DNA of 64,000 nucleotides from Eubacteriales bacterium (GTDB taxonomy: Bacteria; Bacillota; Clostridia; Lachnospirales; Lachnospiraceae): assembly GCA_030536575.1 (NCBI GenBank), contig JAUNPS010000003.1, positions 113,400 to 177,399 on the forward strand. The letters run 5' to 3'. Below are positions 43,356 through 50,220 of the stretch, in pieces; within the stretch, counting starts at the first letter, position 1, and the number at the start of each line of letters is the position of its first letter. The position numbers and the translations under genes were made by a program. The notes beneath the pieces are model-generated. The model worked only from the letters and a program-made list of their open reading frames with translations, was not told the DNA's origin and did no database searches.

Positions 43356-43394
43356 CTGATGAAGAGAAAGTGAGAAAGGAGTATGGCTGTTTTT

Positions 43395-43583
43395 ATGTCA
43401 AAAAAGAAAAAACCGGATCTGTCAAACCTGACCCCGGAGGAAGAATTAAAGTACGAGATTGCGGAGGAACTGGGCCTTCTGGACAAAGTGATGGAAGAGG
43501 GCTGGAAATCCCTGTCCGCCAAGGAGACCGGGCGGATCGGCGGCCTGATGACCAGGCGGAAACGGGAATTGCAAAAAATGTAA
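43395..43583 (+). CDS. Alpha/beta-type small acid-soluble spore protein
   Basis: 62 residues. LKYEIAEELGLLDKVMEEGW, then LSAKETGRIGGLMTRRKREL, matches the divergent clostridial alpha/beta SASP pattern: an EIA-x-E-x-G motif around the GPR cleavage site and the GxIGG DNA-binding segment. These proteins coat spore DNA. ATG 43383 would lie one base from the AAAGGAG site, ATG 43395 thirteen bases from it; the latter is preferred but uncertain. The gpr protease that degrades SASPs is 5 kb downstream. Confidence 0.8.
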   Translation: MSKKKKPDLSNLTPEEELKYEIAEELGLLDKVMEEGWKSLSAKETGRIGGLMTRRKRELQKM

Positions 43584-43664
43584 CGGATTGGTATAATGAG
43601 AAAAACGAAAACGCGGGGCCGGGAATCCGGGCGCCCGCCTACATAAAGGAATCCGGGACATACG

Positions 43665-44651
43665 ATGAAAAACCTGATCGAAGATCTGAAAAATCAAACG
43701 CTGAAAAATGTTTACCTGCTTTACGGCGAAGAAGCCTATTTAAAGCAGCTTTATAAGAAGAAACTGATGGAAGCCGTCCTGCCGGAAGGGGATACGATGA
43801 ATCTGACCATTTACGAGGGGAAGGGCATTGATCCGAAAGAGGTGATCGGGCAGGCTGAGACGATGCCTTTTTTTGCCGACCACAGGCTGGTTCTCTTGGA
43901 AAACAGCGGCTTTTGTAAGAATGCCGCGCCGGAGCTGGCCGACTACGTTCCCAAGCTTCCGCCGGAGACGGTTTTGGTGCTCGTGGAAGAGGAGGTAGAT
44001 AAGCGCAGCCGCCTTTACAAGGCTATCCAGAAGAAAGGCCGCGTCGTCGAATTTGCCAGACAGGACGAGCGGACGCTGACCCGCTGGATTTTAGGAAGTG
44101 TGAAAAAAGAGCAGAAGCAGATTACCGAGGGCGCGATGCAGCTTTTTCTGGAAAAGGCCGGAAACGACATGGGAAATATCCAGAAGGAGCTGGAAAAGCT
44201 TTTTTGTTATACCTATGAGAAGAAAGAAATTACCGCTTCCGACGTGGAGGCTATCTGCACGACCCAGACCACGAATAAAATTTTCGAAATGATCAGCGCG
44301 GTGGCGGAGAAGAAGCAGAAGCGGGCTTTGGAGCTTTATTATGACCTGCTGGCTTTGAAGGAGCCGCCGATGCGGATTCTGTTTTTGATTGCCAGGCAGT
44401 TTAACCAGCTCTTACAGGTGAAAGAGATGAAGAGCCATGGGTACGATGCGGGCGGGATTGCGAGCCGGTTGGGAATCGCGCCGTTCATTGTCAAAAATGC
44501 CCTGCGCCAGTCGAATTATTTTTCGCTGGAAGACCTGGAAGCAGGGGTGCGGGAGTGCGTGGAGCTGGAAGAAGCGGTGAAAACGGGACGGATGAACGAT
44601 CAGATGAGCGTGGAGCTTTTGTTGGTGCAGCTGAGCAGTAAGGTAAAATGA
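43665..44651 (+). CDS. holA: DNA polymerase III delta subunit
   Basis: 328 residues. The clamp-loader delta subunit opens the sliding clamp. LKNVYLLYGEEAYLKQLYKK, MPFFADHRLVLLENSGF and LEKAGNDMGNIQKELEKL are typical of the Gram-positive family. It overlaps the SARP-like regulator gene by 4 bp. In Bacillus holA is followed by rpsT; here two genes intervene. Confidence 0.92.
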   Translation: MKNLIEDLKNQTLKNVYLLYGEEAYLKQLYKKKLMEAVLPEGDTMNLTIYEGKGIDPKEVIGQAETMPFFADHRLVLLENSGFCKNAAPELADYVPKLPPETVLVLVEEEVDKRSRLYKAIQKKGRVVEFARQDERTLTRWILGSVKKEQKQITEGAMQLFLEKAGNDMGNIQKELEKLFCYTYEKKEITASDVEAICTTQTTNKIFEMISAVAEKKQKRALELYYDLLALKEPPMRILFLIARQFNQLLQVKEMKSHGYDAGGIASRLGIAPFIVKNALRQSNYFSLEDLEAGVRECVELEEAVKTGRMNDQMSVELLLVQLSSKVK

Positions 44652-46351
44652 TGGGAAATTTGAAGGTACATTTACTGGGAAATCCTTATGCGGAAGAAGA
44701 CGGCAGGCAGATCCGTTTTCCTTATCGGAAGGCGGAGGGGCTGTTTTACTACCTGTGCGTCCAAAAGAGCGCTTCCAGGGAGGAGCTTGCGGAGACGTTC
44801 TGGGGGGACGAGCCGGAGGCGGCTGCCCGGAAAAGCCTGCGGGAGGCCATGTACCAGTTAAAAAAGGCTCTTGGAGAAGACATTTTTGAGACGAAGGGAC
44901 ATACGCTGGTTTCCCTGAATGCGGCGAGAATGGAGCGGACGGATCTGGAGGCGCTGGAAGACGGTGTGCTGGAAAGCAGGGAGACGGAATTTCTGGAGCA
45001 TTTCCATATCAAAGGAAGCTATGAATTTGACCAATGGGCTTCCCAGATGCGGGAAACCTGCGGCCGTCTGGTACGCAGGGCGGCGCGTCAGTGCCTGTAT
45101 CAGGCGGATGCGGCGCTGGATTTGGAGGGAATCGAACAGTATGCCGCGATTCTGATGAAGAATGATCCCTACAGTGAGAAATTGCATTATGAAATTATGG
45201 ACATCTATGCGGTGCACGGGTGTTATCATCAGGCGGTGCAGGTTTACCAGGCATTGGAGAAAGTCCTGTGGGAGGATCTGGATGTAAAGCCCTGCCGGGA
45301 GGTGTCGCGGCTTTATCAGCGTGTGAAGCGTTTGGAGGAGCACGTTTCGTTTGAAATGCCGGGAAAGGAGAACGGTTTTTTCGGGAGAACGGAGGAACTT
45401 TATCAGATCAGCGCATTTCTGGCGGACGGAAAGGGGAAGGTGCTGGCGATCGGCGGGGAGATGGGCGTTGGAAAGAGCCGGCTGCTGGCGAAGGCCTGTG
45501 AGCTGGCGGAGGGCTATCGGATGCTGCCGGTTTTCCAGGGCTGTTACCCGGAGGATCGGGACGAGGCGCTGGTTCCGTGGAAGGAAATTTTCTTTAAACT
45601 GGAAGAAAAGGGCTTTGAGACGGAAAAATGTCCGTCAGAGGAGGACAAGCTGCTGGCGCTGTTCCGGAAGATTACCCGTGAACAGACGGTGGTGCTGTTT
45701 TTGGACGATGTCCAGCATATGGATGGGGAGAGCTTTCGGATTCTGAACCGGGTTCTGCGGGTGGCTGCGCCCGGAGGATTGTATGTGTGCATGACGTTTG
45801 CGCGGGAGTTTGAGAGTGAGCTTCTGGAGGTCATGGATTCCGCGGTGCGAAATGATTGGATGGAACTGCTCTGGCTGGAGTGCCTGGAGGAAAAGGCCGC
45901 GGCGGAGCTGGTTCGTTCGTTGGTCAGGGAGGGAGAAGGGCCGGAGAACCTTCCGGCATTGCTTTATGAATTCACGGATGGAAACGTCTTTTTCCTGACG
46001 GAGGCGGTTCGGCAGCTTCAGAAAGAGGGGGATCCGTTCCGGCTGTCCAGGAAGGCGTCCTGTGCGCTGAAAGCCAGCCTTGCGGGGATGACGGAAAAGG
46101 AACGGCGTCTGTTGGATGCGCTGGCTTTTCTGCCGGGGCCCGGAAAATTTCAGGAGCTTGGGAGGCTGACGGGGATGGATTACCGAGAGCTGGCAGAGGT
46201 TCTGGAAAAGCTGTCCGTGCGGGGGATCTGCGGGGAGGAACGCCGGGAGGACGGGGTTTTTTATACGTTTACCCGGAACATTGTGCGGGAATATGTGCGC
46301 CAGAGTCAGACGGAAGGGAAAAAAGAGGCGTTTCTCTTGACGAATTTTTGA
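44648..46351 (+). CDS. SARP/BTAD transcriptional regulator with AAA ATPase domain
   Basis: 567 residues. N-terminal OmpR-like winged helix (~1-95: KVHLLGNPYAEEDGRQIRFP, SLREAMYQLKKAL), a BTAD helical domain (~96-235: YQALEKVLWEDLDVKPCREV), then a STAND/AAA module with Walker A GGEMGVGKSRLL (Lys276) and Walker B VVLFLDDVQHMD (Asp353). Helical sequence continues to the stop without the long TPR tail of large AfsR proteins. The hutH promoter begins inside its last codons. SARP proteins activate promoters with 11-bp-spaced direct repeats, which occur here before hutH and hutU, so this is a strong candidate hut activator. Confidence 0.85.
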   Translation: MMGNLKVHLLGNPYAEEDGRQIRFPYRKAEGLFYYLCVQKSASREELAETFWGDEPEAAARKSLREAMYQLKKALGEDIFETKGHTLVSLNAARMERTDLEALEDGVLESRETEFLEHFHIKGSYEFDQWASQMRETCGRLVRRAARQCLYQADAALDLEGIEQYAAILMKNDPYSEKLHYEIMDIYAVHGCYHQAVQVYQALEKVLWEDLDVKPCREVSRLYQRVKRLEEHVSFEMPGKENGFFGRTEELYQISAFLADGKGKVLAIGGEMGVGKSRLLAKACELAEGYRMLPVFQGCYPEDRDEALVPWKEIFFKLEEKGFETEKCPSEEDKLLALFRKITREQTVVLFLDDVQHMDGESFRILNRVLRVAAPGGLYVCMTFAREFESELLEVMDSAVRNDWMELLWLECLEEKAAAELVRSLVREGEGPENLPALLYEFTDGNVFFLTEAVRQLQKEGDPFRLSRKASCALKASLAGMTEKERRLLDALAFLPGPGKFQELGRLTGMDYRELAEVLEKLSVRGICGEERREDGVFYTFTRNIVREYVRQSQTEGKKEAFLLTNF

Positions 46352-46368
46352 CAGTCCGAAGTTATACT
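46337..46368 (+). promoter_or_regulatory. hut-type promoter with double TTGAC repeat before hutH
   Basis: TTGACG (46337-46342) and TTGACA (46348-46353), 11 bp apart, then TATACT (46363-46368) after 9 bp. The 17-bp double element matches the one before hutU at 15 of 17 positions. It overlaps the end of the regulator gene. Confidence 0.65.
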
Positions 46369-46424
46369 GGAGCTTAAAGAGAGCGGCTGCGGGCGCTTGT
46401 TGTTAAGTGAAGGAGGACGAACGG

Positions 46425-47948
46425 ATGAAAACGATTGCGATTACCGGAAATGATTTGACGTTGGAGGAACTGGTGCAGATTTGCCGTTTTGGGGCGAAGA
46501 TTTACCTGACGGAAGAGGCGAAGGAGCGGATTTTGGAGTCCCGGAAAGTTGTGGAGGATCTGGTTGCGAAGGATAAGGTGGTTTACGGCGTGACCACGGG
46601 CTTTGGAAAGTTCAGCGACACGATCATTACGACGGATGAATGCCGCACCCTTCAGCGGAATCTGATTATTTCCCATGCGGTGGGAGCTGGCGAGCCTTTT
46701 TCCAAAGAGGTGTCCAGAGGGATCATGCTGCTGCGGGTGAATAACCTGGCGAAGGGCTATTCGGGCGCGCAGCTTTCGACGGCGCAGACATTGGTGGAGA
46801 TGCTGAACAGGGAAGTGACGCCGGTGATTCCGCAGAAGGGGTCTTTGGGGGCCAGCGGGGATCTGGTTCCGCTGGCGCATATGGTGCTGCCGATGCTGGG
46901 CCTTGGGATGGCCGAGTATCAGGGCGAGACGCTTAACGGGCAGGAGGCTATGGAGCGGGCCGGGATTCCGGTGATCGAGCTGTCCGCGAAGGAAGGGCTG
47001 GCGCTGATTAACGGGACGCCGGCGATGACGGCGGTGGGGGCGCTGACGGTGTACGATGCCCTGGAGCTGCTGAAGACGGCGGATATTGCGGTGGCAATGA
47101 GCTATGAGGCGCAGAACGGCGTGGTGGACGCGCTGGATGCGCGGATTCATCAGGTGCGGCCCCATAAGGGACAGATGGAGTCGGCGGAGGTGATCAGGCG
47201 GCTGATTGCGGGGAGTAAGAATGTGACGCGCCAGGGTGAGCTGCGGGTGCAGGATGCGTATTCGCTGCGGTGTGCGCCGCAGGTGCACGGGGCCAGCCGG
47301 GATGCGGTGAACTATGTGAAGGAGCAGGTGGAGATCGAGCTGAATTCGGTGACGGATAACCCGATTCTTTTTAAGGAGACGGATGAGGGGATCTCCGGGG
47401 GGAATTTTCATGGGCAGCCGATGGCGCTGAGTTTTGATTTTTTGGGGATTGCGCTGTCGGAGATTGCGGATATTTCGGAGAGGCGGATCGAGCGGATGGT
47501 GAATTCGGCTCTGAGCGGGCTGCCGACGTTTTTGACGGAAAAGGGGGGCGTGAATTCGGGATTTATGATCGTGCAGTATACGGCGGCGGCGCTGGTTTCG
47601 GAGAATAAGGTGCTGGCGCATCCGGCGAGTGTGGATAGTATTCCGTCGTCGGCGAATCAGGAGGATCATGTGAGTATGGGGACGATTGCGGCCAGGAAGG
47701 CGCGGGAGATTATGGAGAATGTGCGAAGGGTGTTGGCGATGGAGCTGATGTGCGCGTGCCAGGCGATTGATTTGAGAGGGGATAAAGGGCTTGGTATGGG
47801 GACGGCGAAGGCTTATGAAGCGGTGAGGGAGAAGGTGGAGCGGCTGGGGGATGACAGGCCGTTGTATCCGGATATTAATTGTTGTGAGGAGATTTTGATT
47901 GATGGGTCGTTGGTGAGACGTGTGGAGGAGGCGGTGGGGCTGCTGTAG
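46425..47948 (+). CDS. hutH: Histidine ammonia-lyase
   Basis: 507 residues. Removes ammonia from L-histidine to give urocanate, the first step of histidine degradation. YGVTTGFGKFSDTII, the MIO cofactor tripeptide Ala143-Ser144-Gly145 in GASGDLVPLAHM, QDAYSLRCAPQVHGASRD and SVDSIPSSANQEDHVSMG are all present. ATG 46425 follows AAGGAGG. It is separated by 30 kb from hutU-hutI-ftcD-fchA, and placed between holA and rpsT. Confidence 0.97.
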   Translation: MKTIAITGNDLTLEELVQICRFGAKIYLTEEAKERILESRKVVEDLVAKDKVVYGVTTGFGKFSDTIITTDECRTLQRNLIISHAVGAGEPFSKEVSRGIMLLRVNNLAKGYSGAQLSTAQTLVEMLNREVTPVIPQKGSLGASGDLVPLAHMVLPMLGLGMAEYQGETLNGQEAMERAGIPVIELSAKEGLALINGTPAMTAVGALTVYDALELLKTADIAVAMSYEAQNGVVDALDARIHQVRPHKGQMESAEVIRRLIAGSKNVTRQGELRVQDAYSLRCAPQVHGASRDAVNYVKEQVEIELNSVTDNPILFKETDEGISGGNFHGQPMALSFDFLGIALSEIADISERRIERMVNSALSGLPTFLTEKGGVNSGFMIVQYTAAALVSENKVLAHPASVDSIPSSANQEDHVSMGTIAARKAREIMENVRRVLAMELMCACQAIDLRGDKGLGMGTAKAYEAVREKVERLGDDRPLYPDINCCEEILIDGSLVRRVEEAVGLL

Positions 47949-48315
47949 GCACGCGGGCCGGGGCTGCGCGGGAGCTCGGAGGGGCGGCTGCGGGGACGCT
48001 GGCTGGGCCGCGCCGGGGGAGTTCGGAGGTTAGCGGCCTTGGGACACGCAGGCCGGGGGCCGCGCCTGGGGGGGGAGTTCGGAGGTTAGTGGCCTTGGGG
48101 CACGCAGGCCGGGGCCGTGCCTGGGGGGAGTTCGGAGGTTAGCGGCCTTGGGACACGCAGGCCGGGGGCCGCACAGGGCGAGAAAGGCCGAACACAGCGG
48201 CGGAAAAGCTGGGGAGTGGGAGCGGGGCAGCCGCGCCTGGAGCGCTCAAAATCGTCGGCTTTGAGGTATGCTGACTGGGGGCCGCGCCCGGCGTGGCGCG
48301 TTTGTGCGGAGATAC
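47949..48315. other. GC-rich gene-free gap with tandem repeats
   Basis: After hutH no credible gene occurs until rpsT. The first part holds 54-bp tandem repeats (listed separately); the rest is GC-rich, with only short ORFs lacking ribosome sites. Confidence 0.6.
48007..48167. repeat. Three tandem ~54-bp repeats
   Basis: Units begin at 48007, 48059 and 48114 and end at 48167, each opening with GCCGCGCC or GCCGTGCC and containing GTTCGGAGGTTAGCGGCCTT or a one-base variant. Length varies (52-55 bp) through G-run differences. The start of a fourth unit follows. Confidence 0.85.
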
Positions 48316-48353
48316 AAAAAAGCATCTGGCATGACGGGAACCAGGTGCTTTTT
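48316..48353. terminator. Bidirectional terminator between hutH and rpsT
   Basis: AAAAAGCATCTGG pairs with CCAGGTGCTTTTT (one G-T mismatch) around a 11-base loop; A-run and T-run flank it, so it can serve convergent hutH and rpsT. Confidence 0.8.
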
Positions 48354-48381
48354 CTTTGGCTTTTATAAAGAAAACAGAGAA

Positions 48382-48642
48382 TTAAAGGCTGTTTACAGCT
48401 TTGGCAAGGCGGGATACCTTGCGGGAAGCGTTGTTCTTGTGGTAAACGCCTTTGGTGGCAGCTTTGTCGATTACGGAAGTCGCATTCAGTAAAGCGGCTT
48501 TTGCTGCTTCGGCGTCGTTCGCGGCTACGGCTGCCTCTACCTTTTTGATAGCGGTTTTTACGCCGGATTTGATCGCTTTGTTACGCTCCATTTTCGTTCT
48601 GTTTACGAGAATTCTCTTTTTTGCTGACTTAATGTTAGCCAA
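48382..48642 (-). CDS. rpsT: 30S ribosomal protein S20
   Basis: 86 residues. ANIKSAKKRILVNRTKMERN and YHKNNASRKVSRLAKAVNSL are S20 signatures; it binds 16S rRNA early in 30S assembly. The start is TTG 48642, 8 bp after GGAGG, giving the usual ANIKSAKKR N-terminus. It is transcribed opposite to its neighbours, from its own promoter. Confidence 0.96.
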   Translation of the reverse strand: MANIKSAKKRILVNRTKMERNKAIKSGVKTAIKKVEAAVAANDAEAAKAALLNATSVIDKAATKGVYHKNNASRKVSRLAKAVNSL

Positions 48643-48697
48643 TCCGTACACCTCCAGATTTTGAATATGAGTTCGATTTTTCTTTTTTATTTTAGTG

Positions 48698-48733
48698 GTT
48701 CATTAAACACCGGACACGGACGGTCTAACGAAC
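48698..48733 (-). promoter_or_regulatory. Structured rpsT leader
   Basis: The ~100-base leader contains a stem made of GTTC/GAAC, TTA/TAA and ACCG/CGGT segments separated by single unpaired bases. It could serve S20 autoregulation; no known leader family was recognised. Confidence 0.4.
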
Positions 48734-48745
48734 ACATGCTTATTT

Positions 48746-48774
48746 ATTTTAGTCGATTCGGGAGGGGTTGTCAA
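48746..48774 (-). promoter_or_regulatory. rpsT promoter
   Basis: Minus strand: TTGACA (48774-48769), 17 bp, TAAAAT (48751-48746). Confidence 0.75.
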
Positions 48775-48829
48775 TACATATTTCTAAAAAAAATGCGGAA
48801 AATAGGTAAAAAAATGACAGGAGGAGCTT

Positions 48830-49780
48830 ATGTTGGGGACATTTCAGGTTCGGACGGATTTGGCGCTGGAAGCGAAGGAGCGGTTCGAGGAGGATGATGT
48901 GAAAATCCGCGGGGTGCGGATCGAGGAAGAGGAGGATAAGGAACTGGAAATTCGGACGACGCGGGTGGTGATCGAGACGGAGAATGGGGCGAAGACCATG
49001 GGAAAGCCGGTAGGGACGTATATTACGATGGAAGCCCCGCACATGTCGGCCCCGGACGAGGATTACCACCGGGAGATTTCCGAGGCGTTAGCGCGGCACC
49101 TGCGGGAACTGATGGGAAAGGAAGTCCGGTCGGTTCTGGTGGTGGGCCTGGGAAACCGGGATGTGACGCCGGATGCCCTGGGGCCGTATGTGGTGAGCAA
49201 TATCCAGATTACCCGGCACATGCTGCGGGAGTTCGGCCCGGCGTCCATGGGCGGGGCGCGGGTTTGTGAGGTCAGCGGCCTGGTGCCGGGGGTCATGGCC
49301 CAGACGGGCATGGAAACGCTGGAGATTATCAAGGGAGTCGTAGAGGAGGCGAAGCCGGATCAGATGATCGTAGTGGATGCGCTGGCGGCACGGAGTACGA
49401 AAAGACTGAGCCGGACGATTCAGATTACGGATACGGGGATTAATCCGGGGTCTGGCGTGGGGAACCACCGGAATGGGATTAACCGGCAGGCGCTGGGGAT
49501 TCCGGTGCTGGCGATTGGGGTGCCGACGGTGGTGGATGCGGCGACGATTGTCAATGATACGATGGAGAGCCTGGTGGAGACGATGGATGCGTCCGAGCAG
49601 ATGCAGAATCTGGGAGGGGCGCTGGGCACGCTGAATAAGGTGGAGAAGCATCAGATGATCCGGGAGCTGATTTCGCCGCATTTGAATACGATGTTTGTGA
49701 CGCCTAAGGATGTGGATGAGACGGTGAAGAGGCTCAGTTATACGATTTCGGAGGGGATTAACCTGGCGTTGCAGGGGTGA
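48830..49780 (+). CDS. gpr: Germination protease GPR
   Basis: 316 residues of peptidase family A25. Degrades small acid-soluble spore proteins when spores germinate. FQVRTDLALEAKERFEEDDV at the start contains the SASP-like self-cleavage region; VLVVGLGNRDVTPDALGPYV, GLVPGVMAQTGMET and VDALAARSTKRLSRTIQITD are highly conserved. An AGGAGG site precedes ATG 48830. spoIIP follows, as in Bacillus, but across a repeat-filled gap. Confidence 0.96.
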   Translation: MLGTFQVRTDLALEAKERFEEDDVKIRGVRIEEEEDKELEIRTTRVVIETENGAKTMGKPVGTYITMEAPHMSAPDEDYHREISEALARHLRELMGKEVRSVLVVGLGNRDVTPDALGPYVVSNIQITRHMLREFGPASMGGARVCEVSGLVPGVMAQTGMETLEIIKGVVEEAKPDQMIVVDALAARSTKRLSRTIQITDTGINPGSGVGNHRNGINRQALGIPVLAIGVPTVVDAATIVNDTMESLVETMDASEQMQNLGGALGTLNKVEKHQMIRELISPHLNTMFVTPKDVDETVKRLSYTISEGINLALQG

Positions 49781-49799
49781 GAGGGGAAGGCGGGGCGGT

Positions 49800-50074
49800 G
49801 GCCTGGCTTTTCCAGCCGCGAGGGGATTTGACTCGGCCCGGCGTGCCATGTTGTGAGGGGGTGACTCAGCTTGGCGTGCTATGTTGCGAGGGGCGTGGAC
49901 TCGGCCCGGCGTCATGTTGAGAGGGGGATGATTCGGCTCGGCTTTTCCAGCCGCGAGGGGGTTTGACTCGGCTTGGCGTGCCATGTTGCGAGGGCGTTTG
50001 ATTCGGCCCGGCGTGCCATGTTGTGAGGGGGTTTGACTCGGTTCGGTATCCCTAGCCGTGAGGGCATCTGCCTC
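49800..50074. repeat. Eight tandem ~35-bp repeats between gpr and spoIIP
   Basis: Eight units of 32-35 bp, each beginning GGCCCGGC or a variant and ending near GAGGGGGTTTGACTC. Two unit types alternate: one with GTGCCATGTTGTG in the middle, one with TTTTCCAGCCGCG. They fill the gene-free stretch 49781-50080 and have no ORF with a ribosome site. Confidence 0.85.
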
Positions 50075-50080
50075 GGACAG

Positions 50081-50109
50081 GTATAAATTCCGCGGCGTGC
50101 GCATAGAAT
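50081..50109 (+). promoter_or_regulatory. Candidate sigma-E promoter of spoIIP
   Basis: GTATAAA (50081-50087), 14 bp, CATAGAAT (50102-50109). The sigma-E -10 consensus CATACAMT is matched at 7 of 8 positions with correct spacing, as expected for a mother-cell gene. Confidence 0.55.
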
Positions 50110-50220
50110 GGTGGAAAGACTGGCATGGAACGGGAGGGTGGACGCAAAGGGGCGTTTGCGTCCATGGATGAGGTGTGCGGCGGATGGAGTGTCCGTTCGG
50201 CCTGGACATGGGGTGATGGG

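Noticed and set aside
49800-50074. CRISPR array
   Set aside because: Units are contiguous tandem copies without unique spacers, and no cas genes are present; the same holds for the arrays at 48007 and 53529.
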